A stretch of 64,000 nt of DNA from Xanthomonas rydalmerensis (GTDB taxonomy: Bacteria > Pseudomonadota > Gammaproteobacteria > Xanthomonadales > Xanthomonadaceae): contig NZ_CP126170.1 in assembly GCF_033170385.1 (NCBI RefSeq), positions 4,798,001-4,862,000 on the forward strand. The letters are read 5' to 3'. The notes below the pieces were generated by a model. That model saw only the letters and a program-made list of their open reading frames with translations. It was not told the DNA's origin and did not search any database. A program made the translations under genes and the position numbers. Below, piece after piece: positions 13,712-22,539 of the stretch; the first letter of the stretch is position 1; each line of letters opens with the position of its first letter.

Positions 13712-14062
13712 TCAGGCGCTCTGCTGCCTGCGCCACCAGGTCACCGCATCGATCAGGCCATAGGCCAGGAACGCCGCCAGCACCACCTGCACATTGAGGA
13801 TCGGCAGCGAGCGCAGGGAGTCGTAGGTACTGTTGTGCACCAGGACTTCCACGGCCCGGCCCGTAGGCGAACCACGCCGGTCCAGCACTGGGACCGCGTC
13901 GCCACTGGACCGATCCTGCGTCTCGTACACGATCACCGCGTCCCGCTGGAGAAAGTGGTTGATGCCCTTGTACAGGAACATCGACGACGAATACGCATGG
14001 AAATTCACCATCACCAGCAACACGAAGGTGATGTAGACGATGGCGCGTCGCAGATGGTTCAT
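13712..14062 (-). CDS. Small membrane protein with two spans
   Basis: 116 residues from the ATG at 14062, which has AGGGAG 8 bp upstream; a longer in-frame start at 14200 lacks one. An N-terminal span (IVYITFVLLVMVNFHAY) and a C-terminal span (LNVQVVLAAFLAYGLIDAVTWW) flank a short soluble loop containing EVLVHNSTYDSLRSLPI. The family is not recognised. It is transcribed alone. Confidence 0.65.
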   Translation of the reverse strand: MNHLRRAIVYITFVLLVMVNFHAYSSSMFLYKGINHFLQRDAVIVYETQDRSSGDAVPVLDRRGSPTGRAVEVLVHNSTYDSLRSLPILNVQVVLAAFLAYGLIDAVTWWRRQQSA

Positions 14063-14234
14063 GCTGGACTCCCTGGGCACCAACGCGGCGCCTGCGATCG
14101 GTGATCGCAGCAGCATGCAATAGCAGCACCAACAGAGCAACGCGGTGCGCTCACGGCGATGGCGTGCCGAGGGGCTGAGCGCACGCGGCGGAGTGCACAC
14201 TGCGAGCGACCTCGTCCTGGCGCGTCACGCTCGC

Positions 14235-14615
14235 TCACTCGATCTGCTGCCCGACCCACCAGGTCGTGCCGCCGGCGTCGCGGAAACCGCCACGCCGGTC
14301 GGGGTCGTTCTTCTGCATCGGCGCCTGCACCGCCGTGGCACCGGCGGCCAGCGCACGCTGGTAGGTCGCGTCCACGTCGCGCACGTAGACGTGCACATGT
14401 GCCGGCACCGGCGGCCAACCGTCCACCGCATCGCAGAACATCACCACGGTGTCGTCGATGCGCACCTCGCCGTGAGCGAAGCGACCACCCTCGCCGGGAA
14501 TCTGCCGTAACGGTTCGGCGTCGAACACCGCGACCAGGAAATCGATGGTCCGCTGCGCACCGTCGACGATGAGATACGGCGAGACCGAGGTGTAGCGTTC
14601 TGGCTTGAACGACAT
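14235..14615 (-). CDS. VOC-family (glyoxalase/bleomycin-resistance fold) protein
   Basis: 126 residues, one vicinal-oxygen-chelate domain of the PhnB/YerK-like type: VSPYLIVDGAQRTIDFLVAVF at the N-terminus, HGEVRIDDTVVMFCDA in the middle, VHVYVRDVDATYQRALAAGA, and DAGGTTWWVGQQ at the end. Such proteins bind a divalent metal and act as isomerases, dioxygenases or antibiotic-binding proteins; substrate cannot be told from sequence. It is followed by no cotranscribed gene. Confidence 0.85.
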   Translation of the reverse strand: MSFKPERYTSVSPYLIVDGAQRTIDFLVAVFDAEPLRQIPGEGGRFAHGEVRIDDTVVMFCDAVDGWPPVPAHVHVYVRDVDATYQRALAAGATAVQAPMQKNDPDRRGGFRDAGGTTWWVGQQIE

Positions 14616-14728
14616 CGAAGGCTCCTGAGATTGGCTATCGGACGGGGACCAATGCTTTCGGCGATGAAGCGTTTCATGCGATGGGCGGTGATATCAGGAT
14701 GAAGCTGGAAAGGCGCGTGCAGACCCAC

Positions 14729-15139
14729 TCACAACGCGCACGAACTCACCCGTGCCGCCAGGGTAAAGGGCACCGCGCCGAGGTCATCCAGGCCTTCGAC
14801 GTCGAACGCGTACATGCCCTTGACCACGAGCGTCAGTTGCCCGTCGCGCGCGAGGTTGAAGGTCAGCGTCTCGACGTCGACGGGGTGGTGCGCGCCCGCC
14901 AGGTAGAGCGAGCCGTCGATATAGCCATCTTGCGGGTTGCGGGGGAAGTCGAAGCGCTTGCCGGCCAGGTCGCCGAGCCTGAGCGAGGGCAGCGCGATGC
15001 CGTCCAGGCGGATCGACGTGTCCACGATTTCGCCGGCATGCAGGAACGGGTGCAGCAGGATCTCCAGCGAGGCGGCATCCGGCAGCCCGGACAGGATCGC
15101 GTGGCGCGGCTTCAGGACGCTGGGCGAGAACGTCGACAT
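14729..15139 (-). CDS. Hypothetical protein downstream of the Pat-like acetyltransferase
   Basis: 136 residues, no signal peptide, no membrane segment, mixed beta-rich composition (GDLAGKRFDFPRNPQDGYID, VDVETLTFNLARDGQLTLVV). Not recognised. It begins 12 bp after the stop of the large acyl-CoA-synthetase/acetyltransferase gene on the same strand and is almost certainly cotranscribed with it, so it may be a substrate or regulator. That link is inference from spacing only. Confidence 0.7.
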   Translation of the reverse strand: MSTFSPSVLKPRHAILSGLPDAASLEILLHPFLHAGEIVDTSIRLDGIALPSLRLGDLAGKRFDFPRNPQDGYIDGSLYLAGAHHPVDVETLTFNLARDGQLTLVVKGMYAFDVEGLDDLGAVPFTLAARVSSCAL

Positions 15140-15151
15140 CGCGGCCGCCCT

Positions 15152-17848
15152 TCAGTGTTGCGTCACCGGCAACACCACGTCCATCAGCGTGGCGTCGTCC
15201 GGATCCGGCGTGGCCTTGAAACCGAGTTGCTGGCACATCGCCAGCATGGTGCGGTTCTCGCGCAGCACCTGGCCTTCGACCATCTTCAGGCCGAGCCAGC
15301 CGGCGTACTCGATCATGATCCGCATCAGCTGCCAGCCGATGCCGTGGCCCTTGAGGTCGGAGCGGATCAGGATGCCGTACTCGCCGCGGTCGTAATCGGC
15401 GTCGGCATGCAGGCGCACCGCGCCGAGCATGTCGCCGCTGCGCGGTTCGATCGCCACCAGCGCGATCGAGCGCGCATAGTCGAGCTGGGTCAGGCGCGCG
15501 ATGAATTCGTGGCTGAAATGCTTGACCGCCTGGAAGAAGCGCAGGCGCAGGTCCTCGTCGGTGACGCGGGCGAAGAAGCTGCGGAACAGCGCGTCGTCCT
15601 CCGGCCGCACCGGGCGCACGAGCGCGGCGCTGCCGTCGTTGAGCACGATGCGCCGCTCCCACTCCTTGGGGTACGGGAAGATCGCGAAGCGCGGATGGCC
15701 GCGGCCCTTGTGCAGGCGCCGCGACGGCGCCACCGCCACCCGCGCGTCGACCGCGATCACGCCATCGCGGTCGGCCAGCAGCGGGTTGATGTCCAGTTCG
15801 CGGATCTCCGGCAGATCGGCGGCCAGTTGCGCCAGTTTCACCAGCACCATCGCCACCGCGCGTTCGTCGGCGGCGGGTACGTCGCGGTAGGCCTTGAGGA
15901 TGCGGCTGACGCGGGTGCGGCCGATCAGTTCGTGGGCCAGGCGCAGGTCCAGCGGCGGCAGCGCCAGCGCCTTGTCGTCGATCACCTCCACCGCGGTGCC
16001 GCCGCGGCCGAACACGATCACCGGGCCGAAGGTGGGATCGTCGGCGATGCCGGCGATCAGCTCGCGCGCCTTCGGCCGCAGCAGCGAGGGCTGCACCAGC
16101 ACGCCGTCGATGCACGCCTCCGGACGCGCGGCACGCGCGCGGGCGAGGATGCCCTCGGCCGCATCGCGCACCGCCTCCACGCTCACCAGGTTCAGGCGCA
16201 CGCCGTCCACGTCGGACTTGTGCGGAATATCAGCCGAATGGATCTTCACCGCCACCGCCGATCCCTGCGCCAGCATCGGTGCGGCCACCTGCGCCGCGGC
16301 CTCGGCATCGGCGGCGTGTGCCACCGCCGCGGTGGGAATGCCGTAGGCGGCCAGCAGCCGCGTGGTCGCCAGCGGGTCCAGCCAGGTCTGCCCGGCGGCC
16401 AGCGCGGCGTCGACGATGCCGCGCGCGGCGACGGCGTCGAAGGCGAAATCGTCGGGCAGGCTCGGCGGCGTTTCCATCAGCGCCGCCTGCGCCTCGCGGT
16501 AGCGGACCAGGTGCATGAAGCCGCGCACCGCGTCGGCCTCGGTGGCGTAGGTGGGGATGCGCGCGGCATTGAGCGTGGCGGTGGCGCTCTCGTCGTTGCC
16601 CAGCCATACCGCGAACACCGGCTTGTCGCGATGATGGCGCGGGCGCTGGCCGAGAATGCGGGTCAGCGCCTGCGCCGCGTCGGCGGAGGAGGTGAACGCG
16701 GTCGGCACGTTGACCACCAGCACCGCGTCGTTCTCCGGATCGTCCAGCAGCGCGCCGGCGGCGGCGGCGTAGCGCTCGCCGTCGGCGTCCACCACGATGT
16801 CCACCGGGTTGCTGTGCGACCACTCCTGCGGCAGTGCCTGCTCCAGCCGCTGCTGGGTGGGCGCCGACAGCGCCGCCAGGGTGCCGCCGAGATCGGACAG
16901 CGTATCCACCGCCAGGCGGCCGACGCCGCCGCCGTTGCTGAGGATGGCCAGGCGTCGCCCCGGGAAGGTGCTGAGCCGGCCCAGCGTCTCCGCTGCGGCG
17001 AACAGTTCGTCCAGCGCGCGCACCCGCAGCAGGCCGGCGCGGGCGAACGCGGCGCCGTATACCGCATCGGAACTGGCCAGTGCCTGCACGTGGGTGTCGG
17101 CGTTGGGATCGATGCGCAACTGCCGGCCCGACTTCACCACGACGACGGGTTTGGCGCGCGCGGCGGCACGCGCGGCGGACATGAACTTGCGCGCGTCGCG
17201 GATGTGTTCGACGTAGAGCAGGATCGCGCGGGTGCGGTAGTCGGTGGCGAAGTAGTCGAGCAGGTCGGCGAAGTCCACGTCCAGCGCGTCGCCCAGCGAG
17301 ACCACCGCGGAGAAGCCGACCGCGCGCGCCACGCCCCATTCCACCAGCGCCGCGGCGATGGCGCTGGATTCGGAGATCAGCGCCAGGTCGCCTGGCTGCG
17401 GGCAGTGCGCGGCGATGCTGGCGTTGAGCCGCGCATGCGGCGCGATCACGCCCAGGCAGTGCGGGCCGAGGATACGCAGGCCCTTGGCGCGCGCGGCGCT
17501 CTCCACCCGCGCCGCGGCCGATCCCGGTCCGCTGCCGAGCCCGGCGGTGAGGATGATCGCCGCGGCCACGCCGCGCCGGGCGGCGATCGACACGATGCGC
17601 GGCACCATCCGCGCCGGCGCGGTGATCACCACCAGGTCCGGCACCCACGGCAGGTCGGTGAGCCGGCGCACCGTGGGCACGCCGTCGATCTCGCGGTAGC
17701 GCGGACTGACCCAGCCGATCTGCCCGGGAAACCCGGCCGCGCGCAGGCTGCGCACCACCGCGCGCCCGGCGGAGCGCTCGCGCGGGCTGCCGCCGACGAT
17801 GGCGACCGAGGCGGGGCGGAACACGGACTGCAGGTGATAGGTGCTCAT
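15152..17848 (-). CDS. Pat/PatZ-type NDP-forming acyl-CoA-synthetase-like protein lysine acetyltransferase
   Basis: 898 residues from the ATG at 17848; longer in-frame starts lack support. In order: a CoA-binding Rossmann domain (about 1-110, SVAIVGGSPRERSAG), succinyl-CoA-ligase-like domains (about 130-460), an ATP-grasp region (about 500-700, VKIHSADIPHKSDVDGV), and a C-terminal GNAT acetyltransferase (about 720-890, RPVRPEDDALFRSFF, then SDLKGHGIGWQLM). This is the architecture of the enzymes that acetylate and inactivate acetyl-CoA synthetase and other metabolic proteins. In such enzymes the synthetase part serves as a regulatory, usually inactive, sensor. The next gene (14729-15139) is tightly linked. 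Confidence 0.9.
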   Translation of the reverse strand: MSTYHLQSVFRPASVAIVGGSPRERSAGRAVVRSLRAAGFPGQIGWVSPRYREIDGVPTVRRLTDLPWVPDLVVITAPARMVPRIVSIAARRGVAAAIILTAGLGSGPGSAAARVESAARAKGLRILGPHCLGVIAPHARLNASIAAHCPQPGDLALISESSAIAAALVEWGVARAVGFSAVVSLGDALDVDFADLLDYFATDYRTRAILLYVEHIRDARKFMSAARAAARAKPVVVVKSGRQLRIDPNADTHVQALASSDAVYGAAFARAGLLRVRALDELFAAAETLGRLSTFPGRRLAILSNGGGVGRLAVDTLSDLGGTLAALSAPTQQRLEQALPQEWSHSNPVDIVVDADGERYAAAAGALLDDPENDAVLVVNVPTAFTSSADAAQALTRILGQRPRHHRDKPVFAVWLGNDESATATLNAARIPTYATEADAVRGFMHLVRYREAQAALMETPPSLPDDFAFDAVAARGIVDAALAAGQTWLDPLATTRLLAAYGIPTAAVAHAADAEAAAQVAAPMLAQGSAVAVKIHSADIPHKSDVDGVRLNLVSVEAVRDAAEGILARARAARPEACIDGVLVQPSLLRPKARELIAGIADDPTFGPVIVFGRGGTAVEVIDDKALALPPLDLRLAHELIGRTRVSRILKAYRDVPAADERAVAMVLVKLAQLAADLPEIRELDINPLLADRDGVIAVDARVAVAPSRRLHKGRGHPRFAIFPYPKEWERRIVLNDGSAALVRPVRPEDDALFRSFFARVTDEDLRLRFFQAVKHFSHEFIARLTQLDYARSIALVAIEPRSGDMLGAVRLHADADYDRGEYGILIRSDLKGHGIGWQLMRIMIEYAGWLGLKMVEGQVLRENRTMLAMCQQLGFKATPDPDDATLMDVVLPVTQH

Positions 17849-18458
17849 GGCGGCGGCAGAGGCGAGCGAATGCGCTAACGGTACACGGCTGGCCGCGGCG
17901 CGGGGATGATCCGGGTCTTGCGGCGCACCGTACCGCGCGTTCGGCGACAGTGCGCACTGTCGCGATTCCGGCGTTCGCGCGTCGGAGCTGAAGCCCCTCC
18001 CACAAGGACTCCGGTCGGCCGCCCGGTGCTCATGGCTCGCGTGTGCTGCTGGATCAGGAGCGGCACCGCCGGCAGCAGACCTCCTTGGGGGGAGCGTTTC
18101 AGGACACCTCGAATCACCGTTTCTGCGGCGCATCGCGCTGTCTCGTAGCGGCTTCAGCCGCGACGAGGCTCTACCGGTAAGACACGGTCGCGGCTGAAGC
18201 CGCTCCTACGCGTGTGCGTTTGTGCTTGCTCGAGGCGCCCTTCAGTCGCGACGCGACCGAGCCTAAGGCGAGGCGACCGCGCAAGCGCAGCGCCCTGATC
18301 GGGCGGCGATCCCCTCCCCCACAGGAAGGCCCGCAGCACCGTCACTCACCCGGCCTCGACCTCCAAGGATCCGCAGAGCCCATCGGGCACCCCGCACGCA
18401 GCCCGGGTCAGCAGACGGTCGCATTGGCGGCCGCATAATGCGGCGATGGAGACGACTC
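17849..18458. repeat. Gene-free region with dispersed palindromes
   Basis: About 600 bp. It holds one GGAGCTGAAGCCCCTCCCAC unit at 17981-18005 and a facing pair of GTAG(GAGC)GGCTTCAGCCGCGAC units at 18144-18210; the left unit of the pair has lost the GAGC. No gene is supported. The promoters of the divergent Pat-like gene and the antiporter must lie here, but I cannot point to them. Confidence 0.75.
18144..18210. repeat. Inverted pair of GCGGCTTCAGCCGCGAC units
   Basis: TAGCGGCTTCAGCCGCGAC at the left faces GTCGCGGCTGAAGCCGCTCC at the right, about 25 bp apart. It is the same family as 7063-7131 and 60010-60078. Confidence 0.88.
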
Positions 18459-20288
18459 GTGCATAGCGGCGGCCTGGAACTGGCGCTGGTGCTGCTGCTG
18501 GCCGCGGTGATCGCGGTGCCGGTGTTCAAGCGCCTGGGCCTGGGCGCGGTGCTGGCCTACCTGGCCGCAGGCGTGGTGCTGGGGCCGGACGGGCTGGGCT
18601 TCGTGCAGGACACCGAGCGCATCCTCAACGCGGCCGAAATCGGCGTGGTGATGCTGCTGTTCCTGATCGGCCTGGAGCTGTCGCCAGCGCGATTGAAGCT
18701 GATGCGGCATGCGGTGTTCGGCGCCGGCAGCGCCCAGGTCGCGCTGACCGCGCTGCCGCTGGGCGCGCTGGCGCTGTGCATGGGTCTGAACTGGAAGAGC
18801 GCGCTGGTGATCGGCCTGGCGCTGGCGCTGTCGTCCACGGCGGTGGGCCTGCAGCTGCTGGCCGAGCGCAAGGCGCTCAACAGCGACTACGGCCGGCTCG
18901 GCTTCGCCATCCTGCTGTTCCAGGACCTGATCGCGATCCCGCTGCTGGCGGCGGTGCCGCTGCTCGGCGGCGCCAAGAACGACACCCTGACCTGGTCGGA
19001 AGTGGGCCAGGCGCTGGGCGCGCTGGCGGTGGTGGTGCTGTGCGGGCGCTTCGTGCTGCGCCACCTGTTCCGCACGGTGGCGCGCACGCGCATGCCCGAG
19101 GTGTTCACCGCCAGCGCGCTGCTGGTGGTGCTGGGCAATGCCTGGTTCCTGCAGAAGGCCGGGCTCAGCCCCAGCCTGGGGGCGTTCCTGGCCGGCGTGC
19201 TGCTGGCCGATTCGGAGTTCCGCCACGAACTGGAGGCGCAGATCGAGCCGTTCCAGGGCCTGCTGCTGGGCGTGTTCTTCATCGCCGTGGGCATGGGCAT
19301 CGACCTGGACCGCATCGTCGCCGAGCCGTGGCTGATCGCGGGTGCCGTGGCCACGCTGCTGCTGGTCAAGTTCGCGCTGCTGGCCGGCATCGCCCGCGTG
19401 CTGCGCCTGCCCTGGCGCAGTGCGCTGCTGCTGGGCAGCCTGCTGTGGCTGGGCGGCGAGTTCGCCTTCGTGGTGTTCACCGAGGCGCAGCGGGTGCGCC
19501 TGCTCGACGACGCCACCCACGACCGCCTGGTCGCGGTGGTCGGCGTGTCGATGGCGCTGACGCCGCTGCTGCTGATCGGCATGCAGCGCCTTCTCGGCGC
19601 CAGCGAGGCCGGCAAGGGCAAGCGTCCGCAGCTGCCGGCGGAACAGTACGACACCGTGGATGCGCAGCGCGCGCAGGTGCTGATCGCCGGTATGGGCCGC
19701 TTCGGCCAGATCGTGGCGCGCCTGCTGACTGCGCAGCGCATCCCGTTCGTGGCGCTGGAACACAATCCGGACACGGTGGAGGACCTGCGCCGCTTCGGCA
19801 ACAAGATCTACTACGGCGACCCCAGCCGCGCGGACCTGCTGCGCGCGGCCGGCAGCGACGGCATCCGCATCTTCGTGGTGGCGATGGACGACCCGGAGAC
19901 CAACATCAAGACCACGCGGCTGATCCGCCGGCTCTACCCCACCGCCAAGGTGCTGGCGCGCGCACGCAACCGCCAGCACGCCTGGCGGCTGATGGACCTG
20001 GGCGCCGAACCGTTCCGCGAGGTGTTCGCCTCCAGTCTGGAACTGAGCGAGCAGGTGCTGCTCGGTCTCGGCCTGGACCCGGCGACCGCGCGCGACCGCA
20101 TCGCCCGCTTCCGCGAGCACGACACGCAACTGCTGCGCGCCCAGCACCTGGTCTACGACGACGATGCCGCGTTGGTGCAGACCGCACGCGCGGCGCGCGC
20201 CGATCTGACCAAGCTGTTCGAGGCCGACGTCAACGATCCCACGGCCGGGCCGGCGGATGCGACCGGCGCGGGGCAGCCGCGCGGTTGA
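18459..20288 (+). CDS. CPA2-family monovalent cation:proton antiporter (KefB/KefC type)
   Basis: 609 residues from a GTG at 18459, chosen because GGAG lies 7 bp upstream and the protein then begins HSGGLELALVLLLA as relatives do; an ATG at 18438 would add seven residues. Residues 1 to about 375 are a multi-span Na+/H+-exchanger domain (LGYLAAG-like AYLAAGVVLGPDG, FLIGLELSP, LALSSTAVGLQLL, LGAFLAGVLLADS). From about residue 406 is a TrkA-N/RCK domain with the Rossmann signature AGMGRFGQIVARLL. Expected role: potassium efflux coupled to proton entry at the inner membrane, gated by a ligand of the RCK domain. No KefF/KefG-type ancillary gene lies next to it. Confidence 0.9.
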   Translation: MHSGGLELALVLLLAAVIAVPVFKRLGLGAVLAYLAAGVVLGPDGLGFVQDTERILNAAEIGVVMLLFLIGLELSPARLKLMRHAVFGAGSAQVALTALPLGALALCMGLNWKSALVIGLALALSSTAVGLQLLAERKALNSDYGRLGFAILLFQDLIAIPLLAAVPLLGGAKNDTLTWSEVGQALGALAVVVLCGRFVLRHLFRTVARTRMPEVFTASALLVVLGNAWFLQKAGLSPSLGAFLAGVLLADSEFRHELEAQIEPFQGLLLGVFFIAVGMGIDLDRIVAEPWLIAGAVATLLLVKFALLAGIARVLRLPWRSALLLGSLLWLGGEFAFVVFTEAQRVRLLDDATHDRLVAVVGVSMALTPLLLIGMQRLLGASEAGKGKRPQLPAEQYDTVDAQRAQVLIAGMGRFGQIVARLLTAQRIPFVALEHNPDTVEDLRRFGNKIYYGDPSRADLLRAAGSDGIRIFVVAMDDPETNIKTTRLIRRLYPTAKVLARARNRQHAWRLMDLGAEPFREVFASSLELSEQVLLGLGLDPATARDRIARFREHDTQLLRAQHLVYDDDAALVQTARAARADLTKLFEADVNDPTAGPADATGAGQPRG

Positions 20289-20760
20289 GGTTGGCGGTTT
20301 GGGCGTGACCAGGGCTGCAGGGTCTGCAGTGTTGCTGGCGTGCGATGCGGTGTGCGGTCGCGTCGCGGCCGATCACCGCGCACACGCCACCGCCGTGCGC
20401 GACCGGGTCGCGATGGGGAGACTGACCAATCGCCGAGCTGCACCCGGATTGCGACATGATGCGGGCGTCATCCGGCATGGTCGCGTCGGGGCTGAAGCCC
20501 CTCCCACAATGACAGTCGAACGCGTCCGCCGCGGTGACGCCTTTGCTGGCGACAACAGGGACGCTAGGACCAGGCAGGGTATGCCGGTTCGCCAAGGCCA
20601 ATGCTCGGTAAGCGCGCTGTGTCCGCACGCCACCAATCCTTCCCTTGTGGGAGGGGCTTCAGCCCCGACTGCAGGCTCCAGCCGCCGTCGCTGTGCCGCT
20701 CCTGCTGAGATGAAGGCATCCCCGAGCACTGGCGCTCACGCCAGCGCCCGGGGCACCGCC
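20289..20760. repeat. Gene-free region with two GGGGCTTCAGCCCC palindromes
   Basis: A unit at 20481-20510 (TCGCGTCGGGGCTGAAGCCCCTCCCACAA) and its inverse at 20645-20670 (TTGTGGGAGGGGCTTCAGCC...) face each other about 140 bp apart. The rest shows no gene I can support. The region separates the convergent antiporter and zwf genes and may end both transcripts through the hairpins. Confidence 0.75.
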
Positions 20761-22539
20761 TCAACGCTTGCGCGCCGGACGCTGCGCGGTGCTGCTGGCC
20801 GCGCGCTTGACGGCTTTTTTCGCAACTTTCTTCGCGGCCTTCTTGGCCACCTTCTTCGCCGGCGCCGAGGCGGCCTCGCTCCTGCTTGCCTTGCGCGGCG
20901 CGGCAGAGGCTGAGGCATTGGCCGGCTTGGCCGCGCTGCGCTTCGGCGCCGGCGTCACCGGCCGGGTTTCGGTGGTGGCGCCGGCCTCCGGCGGGCGACG
21001 CGGCGGTGGGCGACGCCCGGCAGTCAGGGTGCGCCAGGTGTGACCGCCGTTGAGCGCCAGCAGCGCATCGGCCGCAGCCGGGCCGGCGCTGCCGGCCGGG
21101 TACTGCGGGGTTTCGTCGGCCGAGGTCTGCCACGCGTCGAGGATGGGCTGCACGATGGTCCAGGCCGCCTCGACCATGGTCGCGTCCTGGAACAAGCCGG
21201 CCTCGCCGTGCATGCAGTCCTGCAGCAGGCGCTCGTAGCCCACCGTGTATTCCTTGGGGAACCAGTCGCGGTAGCGGAAATCCATGCGCACCGGCGCCAG
21301 GCTGACCCGCGCGCCCGGACGCTTGACGTCGAACTGCAGCGAGATGCCCTCGTCGGGCTGGATGTGCAGCACCAGCCAGTCGGGGCCATAGCCGCCGATC
21401 TCGGCGCTGCGCAGCGGCGCCAGTGGTGCCGGCTTGAAGCGGATCGCGATCTCGGTGGTGCGCTCGCGCAGGCGCTTGCCGGTGCGCAGGTAGAACGGCA
21501 CGCCAGCCCAGCGCCAGGTATCGACCTGCAGCTTCATCGCCACGTAGGTCTCGGTATTGGAATCCGGCGGCACCGTGTCCTCCTCGCGGTAGCCGGGCAC
21601 GGCGTTGCGGCCGATCGCGCCGGCGGCGTACTGGCCACGCACCACGTCGGCAGGACTCAGTGGCCGTACCGCCTCGATCACCTCGGCCCGCCTACGCAGC
21701 ATCGCGGCGGGGGTGAACGCGGCCGGCGGTTCCATCGCGATCATCGCCAACAGTTGGAACAGGTGGTTGGGCACCATGTCGCGCAGGCAGCCGGTGGGAT
21801 CGTAGAAACCGCCGCGGCCTTCCACGCCGATGGTCTCGGCCGCGGTGATCTGCACGTGGTCGATGCGGTCGCGGTTCCACACCGGCTCGAACAGGCCGTT
21901 GGCGAAGCGGAACGCGAGGATGTTCTGCACCGTTTCCTTGCCAAGGAAGTGATCGATGCGGAACACCTGGTCCTCGTCGAGTACGCGGCCGACGATGGCG
22001 TTGAGCTCGCGCGCGCTCTGCAGGTCGTGGCCGAACGGCTTCTCCACGATCACCCGGCGCCAGCCGCCGGTGGCGCTCTGCTTGACCAGCCCGGCCGCGC
22101 CCAGTTGCTCGATCACCGGGGCGAAGAAGCGCGCCGCGGTGGCCAGGTAGAACAGCACGTTGCCGCCGGTGCGGTACTGCGTACCGATCTTGTCCAGCAA
22201 TGCGCCCAGCGAGCGGTAGGTGCCGGCATCGTTGAAGTCGCCGCGCAGGTAGTGCAGGCGCGAACGCAGCCAGCCCCATACCTCCTCGTCCAGGCCGTCG
22301 GCCTTGAACTCGGCGTCGCGGTCGGCCATCAGGCCGCGCATCGCATCGCCGAGCATGCGCCGCCACGCCACTTCGCTGACCGCACCGTGGTCCACGCCGA
22401 TCACCGCGAACTCCTCGGGCAGCGCGCCGCTGTGGCGCAGGTTGTACAGCGCCGGCAGCACCAGGCGGCGGGTCAGATCGCCGCGGGCGCCGAACACCAC
22501 GATCAGGCAGGGAGGAGTGGTCTGGGAAGCATCGCTCAT
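20761..22539 (-). CDS. zwf: Glucose-6-phosphate dehydrogenase with a Lys/Ala-rich C-terminal tail
   Basis: 592 residues. The first roughly 505 are a normal glucose-6-phosphate dehydrogenase: FGARGDLTRRLVLPALYNL binds NADP, RIDHFLGKETVQN carries the substrate lysine and catalytic histidine, and TGKRL and the KP(A)PLAPL region are present. It opens the pentose phosphate and Entner-Doudoroff routes. The last 87 residues (20764-21024) are unlike the family: a Pro/Arg stretch, then repeats such as KKVAKKAAKKVAKKAVKR, resembling histone-H1/AlgP-like DNA-binding tails. The ATG at 22539 overlaps the stop of the GH15 gene by 4 bp (ATGA), so translation is coupled. The tail is in frame and ends in a normal stop; it could be a real fusion or an extension by repeat growth. 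Confidence 0.92.
   Translation of the reverse strand: MSDASQTTPPCLIVVFGARGDLTRRLVLPALYNLRHSGALPEEFAVIGVDHGAVSEVAWRRMLGDAMRGLMADRDAEFKADGLDEEVWGWLRSRLHYLRGDFNDAGTYRSLGALLDKIGTQYRTGGNVLFYLATAARFFAPVIEQLGAAGLVKQSATGGWRRVIVEKPFGHDLQSARELNAIVGRVLDEDQVFRIDHFLGKETVQNILAFRFANGLFEPVWNRDRIDHVQITAAETIGVEGRGGFYDPTGCLRDMVPNHLFQLLAMIAMEPPAAFTPAAMLRRRAEVIEAVRPLSPADVVRGQYAAGAIGRNAVPGYREEDTVPPDSNTETYVAMKLQVDTWRWAGVPFYLRTGKRLRERTTEIAIRFKPAPLAPLRSAEIGGYGPDWLVLHIQPDEGISLQFDVKRPGARVSLAPVRMDFRYRDWFPKEYTVGYERLLQDCMHGEAGLFQDATMVEAAWTIVQPILDAWQTSADETPQYPAGSAGPAAADALLALNGGHTWRTLTAGRRPPPRRPPEAGATTETRPVTPAPKRSAAKPANASASAAPRKASRSEAASAPAKKVAKKAAKKVAKKAVKRAASSTAQRPARKR

Noticed and set aside
20481..20670. Attachment site or integrated element flanked by direct repeats
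   Set aside because: The repeats are members of the dispersed intergenic palindrome family; no integrase, tRNA or cargo lies between them.
22536..22539. Possible frameshift between GH15 and zwf
   Set aside because: Both frames are complete; the 4-bp ATGA overlap is ordinary translational coupling.
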